Shown one piece after another: positions 26,523-35,138 of a DNA stretch of 48,137 bases. Under the pieces are notes generated by a model. The model saw nothing but the letters and a program-made list of their open reading frames with translations. It had not been told where the DNA came from and did not search any database. The stretch is from Campylobacteraceae bacterium (lineage in GTDB: Bacteria > Campylobacterota > Campylobacteria > Campylobacterales > Sulfurovaceae): NCBI GenBank assembly GCA_027034975.1, contig JALVWQ010000023.1, positions 1 to 48,137 of the forward strand. The letters run 5' to 3'. The position numbers and the translations under genes were made by a program. Position 1 is the stretch's first letter. Every line of letters begins with the position of its first letter.

Positions 26523-27956
26523 TTAGCAAGAGTAAGTAGAAACATACTCGTAAGGAGTTGGTCTTCCCTCTACAGGAATTACATGTCTTTCGAATTGGTA
26601 ATCTACATAAGTTTTAATGAACTCTTCATCCATAACTGGAGCTAAGAAGTCGTGGTCGTTTTCTAGACCCTCTAAAGCATCTCTAAAGCTGTTTGGAAGC
26701 TCAGGGATTTTTCTCTCTTTTAGTTCATCTCTAGTTAATTCGAATAGATCTTCGTTGAATGGTCCAACTAAGTCGTAACCACCTTTTTCGATACCATCAA
26801 GTCCTGCCATCATGAGTACTGTAAATGCTAAGTATGGGTTAGATGTACTATCTGGGAATCTTGTTTCAATTCTTGTTGCTTTCTCACCGGCACCGTAAGG
26901 AATACGACAAGCTGCAGATCTGTTTTGGCTAGAGTAAGTTAAGATTCTTGGAGCTTCAAAACCTGGAAGCAATCTTTTATAAGAGTTTGTAGATGCATTT
27001 GTAAATGCTGCAACAGCTTCTTTGTGTGCAAAGATACCACTTAAGTAATCAAGTGCAGTTTTGCTTAGGTTTGCGTATTCACCCTCTTTGTAGAATAGGT
27101 TTTGACCATCTTTCCATAGTGATTGGTGAACATGCATACCGTTACCGTTATCGTTATAGATTGGTTTTGGCATAAATGTAGCAGTTTTACCATTTAAGTG
27201 TGCTACCATTTTTACAACATACTTATACTTTTGTACATTGTCTGCTGCAGTAATAATATCGCTAAATACTACACCAATTTCACCCTGTGCTTGAGCAACT
27301 TCGTGGTGTCCTAATACTACCTCGATACCAACTTCTTCAAGAACTTGCATCATCTCTGCTCTTAAATCTACCATTGTATCAGTTGGCATTACTGGGAAGT
27401 AACCACCTTTAATTCTTGGTCTGTGACCAATGTTTCCAGCATCTTCGTACTCAGCATCGTCAGCCCAGTGACCTTCGTCTGAGTCTACTCTGAAGTACTG
27501 CTCGTTATCGTTATCTTTGATGACAACATTATCAAATACAAAGAACTCATTTTCTGGTCCAAAGTATGCTGCATCTGCTACACCCTTCTCTTCAAGAACT
27601 TTAAGTGCTTTTTTAGCAATTGATCTAGGACACTTTGCATAAAGCTCATTTTTATAGATATCGTAAACATCACAAATTACAACAACAGTTGGGTCTGCAG
27701 TAAATGGATCTAAGAATGCAGTTGGTACATCTGGTTTTAAGAGCATATCAGACTCGTTAATTGGTTGCCAATTCTCGATTGAAGAACCATCAAATGGTAA
27801 ACCAGCCTCTAAATTCTCTGCACTTACAGCACTCATTCTATATGTAATATGGTGCCATGCACCTTTAATGTCTGTAAATCTAAAATCTACAAACTCTACT
27901 TCGTTCTCTTCGCAGAACTTAAAAAACTCATCAATATTGTTAACAAATTTGCCCAT
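26523..27956 (-). CDS. glnA: Glutamine synthetase type I
   Basis: GlnA makes glutamine from glutamate, ammonia and ATP as a dodecamer. The 477-residue chain shows [10 protein letters not shown] near residue 50, ENEFFVFD, the ATP loop region [12 protein letters not shown], and [11 protein letters not shown] with the following RIETRFPD. The region that carries the adenylylated tyrosine in the enterobacterial enzyme (NLYDLP type) reads NEDLFELT, with Phe405 in place of Tyr, so adenylylation control is probably absent; I recall the same in Helicobacter pylori. I took the ATG with GGAG nine bases upstream instead of an in-frame start 27 bases earlier. A TATAAT box lies 32 bases upstream. Confidence 0.95.
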   Translation of the reverse strand: MGKFVNNIDEFFKFCEENEVEFVDFRFTDIKGAWHHITYRMSAVSAENLEAGLPFDGSSIENWQPINESDMLLKPDVPTAFLDPFTADPTVVVICDVYDIYKNELYAKCPRSIAKKALKVLEEKGVADAAYFGPENEFFVFDNVVIKDNDNEQYFRVDSDEGHWADDAEYEDAGNIGHRPRIKGGYFPVMPTDTMVDLRAEMMQVLEEVGIEVVLGHHEVAQAQGEIGVVFSDIITAADNVQKYKYVVKMVAHLNGKTATFMPKPIYNDNGNGMHVHQSLWKDGQNLFYKEGEYANLSKTALDYLSGIFAHKEAVAAFTNASTNSYKRLLPGFEAPRILTYSSQNRSAACRIPYGAGEKATRIETRFPDSTSNPYLAFTVLMMAGLDGIEKGGYDLVGPFNEDLFELTRDELKERKIPELPNSFRDALEGLENDHDFLAPVMDEEFIKTYVDYQFERHVIPVEGRPTPYEYVSTYSC

Positions 27957-27987
27957 TGTTACTCCTAATAAAAAATTAAACACTATT

Positions 27988-27993
27988 ATTATA
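27988..27993 (-). promoter_or_regulatory. Candidate -10 box for glnA
   Basis: Minus-strand TATAAT lies 32 bases upstream of the glnA ATG. No NtrC/sigma-54 (GG-N10-GC) promoter is evident in the short gap, so expression is likely from the main sigma factor. Confidence 0.45.
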
Positions 27994-28027
27994 TCTTTTT
28001 AAGGGCTTGTATTTTAATTAATTTTGA

Positions 28028-28807
28028 TTAAAATTTATGCAATTGTTGCTCTTTGTTCTTATATGATACACATTGAGTGTATCCAATCTTTTTTGCAAGC
28101 TCTAATGCTTCGCTATATCCAAAGCCTATATCCTCTATCTTATGGGCATCTGAGCTGAATGTAATTGGGATTTCTAAATCGTAACACTCTTGGAGTAACT
28201 CTTTGCTTGGGTAGAGCTCTTTTGCAGGTTTTCGTAAACCAGCGCTATTAATCTCGACTGCCATATTTGCCTCTTTTATAGCTTTAAGAGCACTTTTGCC
28301 TAAAAGGCGGATATCTTTTTTGGGTTTATAGTTAAAGACTTTTAGAAGATCGATATGTCCAACTATATTATAGTTACCACTCTTTGCCATAGCTTCGATT
28401 GCATCAAAATACTCTTGCCAGAGTTGGTCTATATCTCTATTCTTATACTCGCCGATAAATTCAGGATTATCAAAACCCCATTTGTTAATAAAGTGCACCG
28501 ACCCAATTAGGTAATCAACATCTGCATTTAAAACGCGGCTATCTATGTGTCCTGGAAGGTAGTCTACTTCGTATGCTAATCGGACCTCTATTTTCTCTTT
28601 AAACTCATCTCTTAACGCTAAAATTTCTGCTTCGTAGGCTCTCATCTGTGCGAAACTCATACGATACTCTTGGTCAAAATCCATTGGTGCATGGTCGCTA
28701 AAGCCATATATATCTATTCCCTCTTCAATAGCCTTTAGAATATACTCTCTAGGGCTCCCTGTTGCATGGTTGCAAAGTGATGTATGGTTGTGTAAATCTA
28801 CTCTCAT
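28028..28807 (-). CDS. PHP-domain histidinol-phosphatase-type hydrolase
   Basis: A 259-residue PHP-superfamily phosphoesterase. The trinuclear metal site is seen as DLHNHT (residues 4-9), the His in LCNHATG, FSDHAPM, GHIDLLK and FSSDAHKIEDIG, in the family order. It most resembles HisJ/HisK-type histidinol phosphatases, which release phosphate from histidinol phosphate, the step after HisC. The assignment is moderate because PHP hydrolases have other substrates. Its ribosome site AAAGGA lies in a hairpin (AAAATCC-AAA-GGATTTT on the mRNA). It ends 72 bases before glnA on the same strand. Confidence 0.78.
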   Translation of the reverse strand: MRVDLHNHTSLCNHATGSPREYILKAIEEGIDIYGFSDHAPMDFDQEYRMSFAQMRAYEAEILALRDEFKEKIEVRLAYEVDYLPGHIDSRVLNADVDYLIGSVHFINKWGFDNPEFIGEYKNRDIDQLWQEYFDAIEAMAKSGNYNIVGHIDLLKVFNYKPKKDIRLLGKSALKAIKEANMAVEINSAGLRKPAKELYPSKELLQECYDLEIPITFSSDAHKIEDIGFGYSEALELAKKIGYTQCVSYKNKEQQLHKF

Positions 28808-28810
28808 GAT

Positions 28811-28827
28811 AAAATCCTTTGGATTTT
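28811..28827 (-). promoter_or_regulatory. Hairpin sequestering the ribosome site of the PHP gene
   Basis: AAAATCC and GGATTTT pair as a perfect seven-base stem with a three-base loop. On the minus-strand mRNA the Shine-Dalgarno AAAGGA occupies the loop and the start of the 3' arm, about seven bases before the start codon. Opening of this stem would be needed for initiation. Confidence 0.5.
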
Positions 28828-28962
28828 AGCTAAGAGCTTAGAGCCCAGAGCCAGGAGTGAATAAGGTAGCTTCGCTTCTTTTTAAATAAAAGGCGAAGCC
28901 ACAACATTAGCTCTGTGCTCTTAGCTCTTAGCTCTATGCTAGCAAAGCTTTTTAGCTTTGCT
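28828..28962. repeat. Long inverted repeat built from heptad units
   Basis: The left arm (28828-28853) is units AGCTAAG, AGCTTAG, AGCCCAG, AGCCAGG. The right arm (28908-28933) is the complement, with about 23 of 26 bases pairing. Inside, GCTTCGC (28869-28875) and GCGAAGC (28893-28899) with adjoining T and A runs pair again, giving one long hairpin. A separate stem AGCAAAGC/GCTTTGCT (28941-28948, 28955-28962) follows. The element fills the gap between the divergent PHP and U32 genes. Confidence 0.75.
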
Positions 28963-29004
28963 TTATTGCAATTATAGTAGAATTACCAAAAAATTAGATA
29001 GGTT

Positions 29005-30342
29005 ATGATGGAATCTAAAGTGGAGCTTTTAGCACCTGCTGGGAATTTAGAGAAACTTAAAATTGCACTCAACTATGGTGCAGATGCTGTGTATGGGAGT
29101 ACGAGTACATTTTCGCTTCGTATCCGCTCTGGTAAAGAGTTTGATATGGAGTCGTATGCCCAAGGCATCGAATATGCTCATAGCTTAGGGAAAAAGGTTT
29201 ATGCTACTGTAAATGCTTTTCCTTTTAATTCGCAAATAAAGCTTTACGAGAACCATATTGCAAAGATTGCAGAGCTTCATCCAGATGCTTTGATAGTCTC
29301 TAGCCCTGGAGTTGTAAAGATTGCAGCAAAAATTGCCCCTAATATTCCAATACACCTCTCGACACAAGCAAATGTTATGAATGCTATGGATGCAGAGGTC
29401 TATTACGACTTAGGGGTAAAGCGAATAATAGTTGCAAGAGAGATAAGCCTGAAAGATTGCGAAGCGATAAAGAGGCATCTTCCAGATCTAGAGCTAGAGG
29501 TATTTGTGCATGGCTCTATGTGTTTTGCATACTCAGGGCGTTGTTTGGTTTCGGCTCTTCAGACTGGGCGTGTACCAAATAGAGGGAGCTGTGCAAACGA
29601 TTGCCGCTTTCCATACGAGATTTATGCTCATAATCCAGAGACTGGCACTACCTTTAGGCTTGATGAAGAGGAAGAGGTGGGCACTTACATTATGAATGCT
29701 AAAGATATGAATATGGCTTCACATATCGATGAAATTTTAAGTAGTGGTGTTATAGACTCTCTCAAAATAGAGGGAAGAACCAAATCGCCATACTATGTTG
29801 GTGTGGTAACAAAGGCATATCGACATGCAATAGATGACTATTATGCTGGCAATTTTGAAGCAAGCAGATACCAAGAGGAGCTCCATACTACGCAAAATAG
29901 GGGCTTTACCGATGCCTACTTAATTAGCCGACCATTTGAGAAAAATGATACACAGTCACATAAGTTCTCAATACAGTATGGAACACACCAAGTTGCAGGT
30001 TTAGTTGCAGAAGATGGTAAAAGCTGGAAGTGTAAAGATAAAACTTGTATTGGTGATAGGGTCGAGATTGTTCTCCCGATTGGTGCTAAATTAGAAGCGG
30101 TAGAGAATGAGTTAGGTAGAGTCTATATGGAAGATAACAAGTGGTGGCTAGAGGTTAAAAAACTTATCAATAGCGAGGGGAAAGAGTTAGAGTGTGTCCA
30201 TAGTGGCTATATAAAGCCTATAACTCTGCCAACAGAGCTTCCTAGTTATACCATTTTGCGTCGTGAGATAGCAGAGGCGTTAGAGAAAAAAGGGCTTACA
30301 AGTGAGTCAACGCCAATGAATTTAGAACCTCGTTGTGATTAA
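29005..30342 (+). CDS. U32-family protein, TrhP-like tRNA hydroxylation factor
   Basis: A 445-residue U32-family protein. Family members once called collagenase-like peptidases include TrhP (YegQ), needed for 5-hydroxyuridine at wobble position 34, and RlhA, which acts on 23S rRNA. Length (about 450) and single-domain layout favour TrhP. ELLAPAGNLEKLKIALNYGADAVY opens the barrel (shown for its conserved Pro, Gly and Asp), and the cysteine segment CFAYSGRCLVSA with SCANDCRFPY, near residues 170-200, would hold an iron-sulfur cluster with a later Cys. An ATG three bases downstream has better spacing from AGG. It heads the run leading to purE, kept in Campylobacter. Confidence 0.83.
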   Translation: MMESKVELLAPAGNLEKLKIALNYGADAVYGSTSTFSLRIRSGKEFDMESYAQGIEYAHSLGKKVYATVNAFPFNSQIKLYENHIAKIAELHPDALIVSSPGVVKIAAKIAPNIPIHLSTQANVMNAMDAEVYYDLGVKRIIVAREISLKDCEAIKRHLPDLELEVFVHGSMCFAYSGRCLVSALQTGRVPNRGSCANDCRFPYEIYAHNPETGTTFRLDEEEEVGTYIMNAKDMNMASHIDEILSSGVIDSLKIEGRTKSPYYVGVVTKAYRHAIDDYYAGNFEASRYQEELHTTQNRGFTDAYLISRPFEKNDTQSHKFSIQYGTHQVAGLVAEDGKSWKCKDKTCIGDRVEIVLPIGAKLEAVENELGRVYMEDNKWWLEVKKLINSEGKELECVHSGYIKPITLPTELPSYTILRREIAEALEKKGLTSESTPMNLEPRCD

Positions 30343-30364
30343 AAAATAGAAAATAGGAGATTTA

Positions 30365-30859
30365 ATGAAGTTTGTTTCGATAATAATGGGAAGTAAGAGT
30401 GATTATGATGTTATGAAGGAGTGTGCTAACACTTTAAAAAAGTTTGGGGTTCCGTATGAGTTAATTATCTCATCAGCTCATAGAAGTCCTGCAAGGACCA
30501 AAGAGTATATTGAAAGTGCTGAGAAGAAAGGTGCACAAGTTTTTATTGCAGCAGCAGGTATGGCAGCACACTTAGCAGGAGCAATTGCTGCAGCTACTAC
30601 AAAACCAGTTCTTGGTGTGCCAATGGCTAGTGGTCCACTGGGTGGAAAAGATGCACTATTTAGTACAGTTATGATGCCATCAGGAATGCCAGTTGGTACA
30701 CTCGCAATTGGAAAAGCAGGAGCAGTAAATGCTGCCTATTTAGCGATACAGATTTTAGCACTTGATGATGAAGAGCTAAAAGCAAAACTTCTTGAAGATA
30801 GAGTAAGTAAAGCGAAAAAAGTAGAGCTTGACTCAAGTGAAGTAGAAGTGATTTTATAA
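30365..30859 (+). CDS. purE: N5-carboxyaminoimidazole ribonucleotide mutase
   Basis: PurE (class I) moves the carboxylate of N5-CAIR to carbon 4 in purine synthesis. The 164-residue chain has [12 protein letters not shown] at the N-terminus, [12 protein letters not shown] near residues 42-53 (with the catalytic His), and [13 protein letters not shown] followed by [21 protein letters not shown] precedes the ATG. purK is not nearby. It lies 22 bases after the U32 gene and 11 bases before a glutaredoxin gene. Confidence 0.95.
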   Translation: MKFVSIIMGSKSDYDVMKECANTLKKFGVPYELIISSAHRSPARTKEYIESAEKKGAQVFIAAAGMAAHLAGAIAAATTKPVLGVPMASGPLGGKDALFSTVMMPSGMPVGTLAIGKAGAVNAAYLAIQILALDDEELKAKLLEDRVSKAKKVELDSSEVEVIL

Positions 30860-30870
30860 GGAGGCACAAA

Positions 30871-31137
30871 ATGGCAGAGAAAAAAGAGGTAAAAAAGAGA
30901 CAAAAGAGTGTTGTACTTTTTACTTCGCCATCTTGCATTTGGTGTACACGAGCAAAAAATTACTTTAAAAAGCAAGGGATAAAGTTTAAAACTATCGACA
31001 TTAGCAAAGATAAAAAAGCAGCCCAAGATTGTATGCGAAATGGTTGCCGCGGTGTACCAGTAGTGCTAATAGGCGGCAGCCAATGGATCTGCGGCTTTGA
31101 CCAAGCAAAGATAGATAGAGCTTTAGGAATAAAATAA
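30871..31137 (+). CDS. Glutaredoxin
   Basis: An 88-residue single-domain thioredoxin-fold protein with the active site CIWC (Cys22, Cys25) after LFTSPS, then the cis-proline GVPVVLI and the GFD turn typical of glutaredoxins. The active site is not the usual CPYC, so it may also resemble NrdH-type proteins, which use thioredoxin reductase. It has a highly basic N-terminus (KKEVKKRQK). AAGGAGG is the ribosome site. It lies between purE and glyQ and has no partner reductase in the window. Confidence 0.85.
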   Translation: MAEKKEVKKRQKSVVLFTSPSCIWCTRAKNYFKKQGIKFKTIDISKDKKAAQDCMRNGCRGVPVVLIGGSQWICGFDQAKIDRALGIK

Positions 31138-31156
31138 AAAATTATAAAGGAAAAAA

Positions 31157-32038
31157 GTGATAACTTTTAGTGAACTGCTACTGAAATTACAAGAGTTTTG
31201 GATGAAAGAGGGGTGTAATATTGTGCAGCCTTATGATATTCCAGCAGGGGCTGGGACATTTCATCCAGCTACGCTGCTTCGGAGTTTAGACTCTACGCCG
31301 TGGTCGGCTGCGTATGTGGCACCAAGCCGGCGTCCAACCGATGGAAGATATGGGGAGAACCCAAATAGACTTGGGGCGTATTATCAGTTCCAGGTGCTTA
31401 TAAAGCCTAGTCCAGATAATATTCAAGAGTTGTATCTAAAGTCGTTAGAGTATTTAGGGCTCGATCTTAAAAGCCACGATATCCGCTTTGTAGAGGATAA
31501 CTGGGAGTCGCCAACACTTGGTGCTTGGGGGCTTGGATGGGAAGTGTGGCTTGATGGTATGGAGGTTACACAATTTACTTACTTCCAACAAGTTGGTGGA
31601 ATTGCTTGTGACCCAGTAGCAGTAGAGATCACTTACGGAACAGAGCGACTTGCGATGTATCTGCAGGGCGTAGAGAGTGTTTATGATATTATCTGGAACA
31701 AAAACGAAAGAGGTGTAACCACTTATGGAGATGTCCATAAAGAGAGTGAGTATGAGTTTAGTAAATACAACTTCGAAGTTGCTAATACTGAGATGCTCTT
31801 TAAGCACTTTGAAGATGCTAGCAAAGAGTGCAAAAGATGCTTAGAGGCAGAGTTGCCACTACCAGCATACGACCAATGTATGATAGCAAGCCACACATTT
31901 AACCTTTTAGATGCACGAAAAGCAATTTCGCAAGCTCAGAGACAGAACTATATCTTAAGAGTACGAGAGTTAGCTGTAGGGTGTGCAAAGCTCTATAAGA
32001 GTCAAGAGAAGCAGCGACTAAAGAGAGTTAAGAATTAA
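31157..32038 (+). CDS. glyQ: Glycyl-tRNA synthetase alpha subunit
   Basis: GlyQ is the catalytic subunit of the alpha2-beta2 glycyl-tRNA synthetase. The 293-residue chain shows the class II signatures [34 protein letters not shown] and [17 protein letters not shown] start with AAGGA five bases upstream gives the standard N-terminus. The beta subunit gene glyS is not adjacent. The last three codons (Val-Lys-Asn) and the TAA stop are the first two units of a heptanucleotide array, so the C-terminus was formed or trimmed by the repeat. Confidence 0.96.
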   Translation: MITFSELLLKLQEFWMKEGCNIVQPYDIPAGAGTFHPATLLRSLDSTPWSAAYVAPSRRPTDGRYGENPNRLGAYYQFQVLIKPSPDNIQELYLKSLEYLGLDLKSHDIRFVEDNWESPTLGAWGLGWEVWLDGMEVTQFTYFQQVGGIACDPVAVEITYGTERLAMYLQGVESVYDIIWNKNERGVTTYGDVHKESEYEFSKYNFEVANTEMLFKHFEDASKECKRCLEAELPLPAYDQCMIASHTFNLLDARKAISQAQRQNYILRVRELAVGCAKLYKSQEKQRLKRVKN

Positions 32039-32075
32039 GAATTAAGAATTATGAATTATGAATTATGAATTGAAG
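32027..32075. repeat. Heptanucleotide array, 7 units, spanning the glyQ stop
   Basis: Units read GTTAAGA, ATTAAGA, ATTAAGA, ATTATGA, ATTATGA, ATTATGA, ATTGAAG. The second unit contains the glyQ stop TAA. AAGGGG, the ribosome site of the next gene, follows at once. This is a different, AT-rich sequence class from the GCTCTAA arrays but has the same 7-base period. Confidence 0.9.
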
Positions 32076-32082
32076 GGGTTTA

Positions 32083-32808
32083 GTGAAATTAAAAGAGATT
32101 TATGATTTTTTAGATGCTTTAAGTCCATTTGAGCTGCAAGAGAAGTGGGATAATAGCGGACTCAACTTGGGCTCAATGGATGCTGAAGTGAGCGAGATTA
32201 TCGTTGCACTCGATATAGATGAAACTCTAATCGATAATGCAAAAGAGGGGTCGCTCTTTGTAGTGCACCATCCAATTATTTTTGGTAGCTTAAAGCGTTT
32301 GGATCTATCAAAATACCCATCAAATCTACTTGCAAAGATGATAAAGAAGGATATTGCTCTTATTGCGATGCATACAAATTTTGATAAAACACATCTTAAT
32401 AAGTATGTATTCGAGAAGATATTGGGACTTTCTATCGATAAGATAAACGATTTTATCTGCTCTTCGCAAAAAAAATTCAGCAAAGATGAACTCTTGGCTT
32501 TAATTAAAAGCAGATTAGGTTTAAAGCAATTAAAGGTAGTGAACCCAAAAAATGTTATTCATTCAGTCGCTTTAACAACAGGTGCAGGGGCGAGTTTATT
32601 AGATTTTATCGATGCAGATTGCTTTTTAACCGGCGATATAAAGTATCACGATGCTATGAAGGCACTGAGCGAAGATAAAATGATGGTAGATATTGGACAC
32701 TTTGAAAGTGAGCAGTTTTTCGTTGATGTAATGTTTGATTTATTAAACTCTATGCCAATTTCGGTTATAATTGCACAATCGAAAAATCCATTTGAAATTT
32801 TTCTTTAA
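32083..32808 (+). CDS. Nif3/YbgI-family (DUF34) metal-binding protein
   Basis: A 241-residue member of the Nif3-like dinuclear-metal family; relatives are hexameric rings, and some act as GTP cyclohydrolase-like or nucleic-acid-binding enzymes, but no general function is proven. Signature segments are EKWDNSGLNLG, FVVHHPIIFGSLK (metal His pair) and IAMHTNFD, then the late HDAMKA and IGHFESEQF, which supply further ligands. It starts with GTG after AAGGGG. It lies between glyQ and the zinc-ribbon gene as in Helicobacter (HP0959 region, from memory). Confidence 0.88.
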   Translation: MKLKEIYDFLDALSPFELQEKWDNSGLNLGSMDAEVSEIIVALDIDETLIDNAKEGSLFVVHHPIIFGSLKRLDLSKYPSNLLAKMIKKDIALIAMHTNFDKTHLNKYVFEKILGLSIDKINDFICSSQKKFSKDELLALIKSRLGLKQLKVVNPKNVIHSVALTTGAGASLLDFIDADCFLTGDIKYHDAMKALSEDKMMVDIGHFESEQFFVDVMFDLLNSMPISVIIAQSKNPFEIFL

Positions 32809-32825
32809 TCTAGATTGACATCGAT

Positions 32826-32925
32826 GTTGCCAAATGCTTAATGGTGGGTGTTTGCAAAAAACTTGGCTCCACAAATTGTAGATAATGGCTTTTTGTGAAT
32901 GCCCACAGTGTAAGGATTAGGTAAC
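32826..32925. repeat. Long imperfect palindrome, family copy 1
   Basis: A 100-base imperfect inverted repeat: GTGGGTGTTTGCAAAAAAC (32844-32862 region) pairs with its counterpart GCTTTTTGTGAATGCCCAC (about 32888-32906), flanked by weaker outer pairing. The left half resembles the reverse complement of the right half of the palindrome near 45896: TTTGCAAAAA, GCAAATGC-like and CTTGG parts align over about 40 bases. It fills the gap between the Nif3-like and zinc-ribbon genes. Confidence 0.6.
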
Positions 32926-32964
32926 AAGAAGATGCCAATTTGGGTTGAATATAAAGGATAGATA

Positions 32965-33690
32965 TTGAACAGATACACAAAAGAGTTAGTAGAGTTATCA
33001 AAAATCGATAGAGCTTTAGATAGCTATACACCGCAAATTGATGCAATCAATAGTAAAGTTGCAAAGGCTCAAAAAAGAGTTGATGAACTTACAGCAAAAA
33101 AGGCTGAGATTGTAGAGCTTATTGAGAATAATAACGAGAAGATTAAGAGCTTTGAGATCCAGATTCAAGAGCTTAAAGATCAGTTAGATTCAATTAAGAA
33201 GAAGCAAGCGTTAGTAAAGACAGAAAAAGAGATTACGCATCTCTCGTCTGAAGAGCATATTGCAAAAGATACACTCAGTTACAACAATGATGAGATCGAG
33301 AGACTTAACAAGGTTAACGATGTAAAGAGTGCAGAGTTAGCAGAGATAGAAACAGAGTTGGCTGAAGCTACAGAGACGCTTGAGAAGACAAAAGAAGAGG
33401 TTGCTGAGGAGCTCAAGAGTATAGAAGAGCAAAAATCTTCTCTTTATGAGCAACGCGATAAAGCGATCCGCTCTATGGATCTAAAAATTTTAGCATTCTA
33501 TGAAAAGATTAGAAAATGGGCTGGAAACACAGCTGTAGTGAAAGTGGAGAATCAGGCGTGTTACGGTTGTTACATGAAGATTAATGATAAATCCTATAGC
33601 GATCTTATTAAGGGTGAGGAGATTGTTACTTGCCCTCACTGTGGAAGAGTACTCTATTTAGAAGTAGAGAGCGAGAACGCAGAGGCATAG
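32965..33690 (+). CDS. flgZ: Coiled-coil zinc-ribbon protein, FlgZ/HP0958-like
   Basis: A 241-residue protein with a long charged coiled coil (about 30-165) and a C-terminal C4 zinc ribbon (Cys199, Cys202, Cys223, Cys226 in CYGC and CPHC). Helicobacter HP0958 (FlgZ), with this fold and between the same neighbours, protects the flagellar sigma factor RpoN and influences flagellin mRNA. The gene name rests on fold and synteny, not on identity. It starts with TTG; AAAGGA lies six bases upstream and no in-frame ATG gives a full N-terminus. Because fliFGH are missing between hisC and dxs, its role may not be flagellar here. Confidence 0.75.
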   Translation: MNRYTKELVELSKIDRALDSYTPQIDAINSKVAKAQKRVDELTAKKAEIVELIENNNEKIKSFEIQIQELKDQLDSIKKKQALVKTEKEITHLSSEEHIAKDTLSYNNDEIERLNKVNDVKSAELAEIETELAEATETLEKTKEEVAEELKSIEEQKSSLYEQRDKAIRSMDLKILAFYEKIRKWAGNTAVVKVENQACYGCYMKINDKSYSDLIKGEEIVTCPHCGRVLYLEVESENAEA

Positions 33691-33694
33691 CCTT

Positions 33695-34852
33695 GTGTTT
33701 CGATTTTTTTATCTCTTTTTAGTAACGATACTCTATATCGTTGCGATCCCTTTTTTATTTCTACTCTCACTGAGACAAAAGTATAAAGAGTCTATACCAG
33801 TTCGGTTTTTTTTAAGAGACAATCCACCCTTTCGCGAAGGTGATATCCATTTTCATACCTGTAGCTATGGAGAGGCAAAAGCGATTAAACCTTTGGTTGA
33901 TAGATTTAAAACAAAAAGGCTCTATTTTAGTGCGATAACGCAGACAGGATTCAGTGTTTTACATGACTATTCACAAAATGTTCGTTATCTCCCTTTTGAG
34001 ATTTTTTTACCAAAGTGGTATAGAGAGCAGAAGGTTTTAATTGTTGTCGAGGCAGAGCTTTGGTATATGCTCTTTTTGGTTGCAAAGCAAAAGGGTAGTA
34101 GAACCTTTTTGATTAATGCAAGGGTAAGTAGTCGCTCCTATCCGAAGTATCTGAAGTTTAAGTGGTTCTATAAAAAGATATTCCAAAATATCGATAGTGT
34201 CTATGCACAAAGCTTTGACGATGCAAAACGGTTAGCTCGATTAGGTGCTAAGAATATCAAGGTGAGTGGAAATATTAAATTTCTAAATATTCAGCCAGCG
34301 ACAAAGAGTTACCAAAAAGAGTATCCGCTTGTTGTTGCTGCCGCAAGTACCCATGAAGGGGAAGAAGAGGGGATTGTTACGGCATTTTTGGAACTCAAAA
34401 GTGTAGAGAATGCACAGTTAATTGTAGTACCAAGACACCCTGAGCGGTTTGAGAAAGTTGCAACACTTTTAGAGCAAGAAACTAAGAAGCACGACCTTTC
34501 GTTTAGTCGTTTCTCTGAGTCACAAACATTTGGAAGCGATATTGTACTTGTAGATTGTATGGGAGAGTTGATTAATATCTATAAGATAAGCGACATAGTC
34601 ATTATTGGGGGCGCATTTGTAGAGATTGGTGGGCATAACGCGTTAGAGGCGGCACAATTTAATTGTAAAATTATAAGTGGCCCACACTACTTTAACCAGG
34701 TAGATATCTTTAATGCCATTGAGGGAATAGAGATAACAGAGCTAGATTCATTGAGCGAAACACTCTTAAACTATCGAGCAATCGAGAAGAGTAAAATAGA
34801 GTTCAAAGCTACTATTGACGAGCTAGTAGAGGAGATAGAGAGTGTTTTATAG
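33695..34852 (+). CDS. waaA: 3-deoxy-D-manno-octulosonic acid transferase
   Basis: WaaA (KdtA) transfers Kdo from CMP-Kdo to lipid A precursor at the inner face of the inner membrane. The 385-residue protein has one N-terminal anchor helix (about 4-26), then two Rossmann domains of the GT-B fold. HTCSYGEAKAI near residues 54-64 carries the catalytic-type Glu, and VPRHPERF and GGAFVEIGGHNALEAA in the C-terminal half bind the nucleotide sugar. It starts with GTG four bases after the zinc-ribbon gene. The 3' end overlaps the DUF167 gene by 11 bases. Confidence 0.93.
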   Translation: MFRFFYLFLVTILYIVAIPFLFLLSLRQKYKESIPVRFFLRDNPPFREGDIHFHTCSYGEAKAIKPLVDRFKTKRLYFSAITQTGFSVLHDYSQNVRYLPFEIFLPKWYREQKVLIVVEAELWYMLFLVAKQKGSRTFLINARVSSRSYPKYLKFKWFYKKIFQNIDSVYAQSFDDAKRLARLGAKNIKVSGNIKFLNIQPATKSYQKEYPLVVAAASTHEGEEEGIVTAFLELKSVENAQLIVVPRHPERFEKVATLLEQETKKHDLSFSRFSESQTFGSDIVLVDCMGELINIYKISDIVIIGGAFVEIGGHNALEAAQFNCKIISGPHYFNQVDIFNAIEGIEITELDSLSETLLNYRAIEKSKIEFKATIDELVEEIESVL

Positions 34853-35138
34853 TGAAGATGGGGAATATATAACGCTGAAGATAAAGGCACAACCCAATGC
34901 GAGTAGAAGTGAGTTTTGCGGACTTTATGGCGAGGATGCTCTTAAGGTACGAGTGGCTGCTCCAGCTGTAGAGGGTGCAGCCAATAAAGAGTTGAGTAAA
35001 TTTATAGCAAAACAGTTTAAGGTGCCAAAGAGCAGCGTAGAGTTTGTGAGTGGTCAAAGCAGCAAAATAAAACTTATTCGAATACCAAAGAGTAAGAAGT
35101 TAGAAGATTTTATAGAGGATTTAAAGAGTGGAAGATAA
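34842..35138 (+). CDS. DUF167 (YggU-family) protein
   Basis: A 98-residue protein of the DUF167/YggU family, conserved in bacteria and eukaryotes without a known function. The signature QPNASRSEF, then VRVAAPAVEGAANKEL (with the conserved Pro and Gly-x-Ala-Asn) and SGQSSKIKLI are clear. It begins with GTG after AGGAGA. It overlaps waaA (11 bases) and the downstream pseudouridine synthase (11 bases), so all three are translationally coupled. Confidence 0.88.
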   Translation: MFYSEDGEYITLKIKAQPNASRSEFCGLYGEDALKVRVAAPAVEGAANKELSKFIAKQFKVPKSSVEFVSGQSSKIKLIRIPKSKKLEDFIEDLKSGR

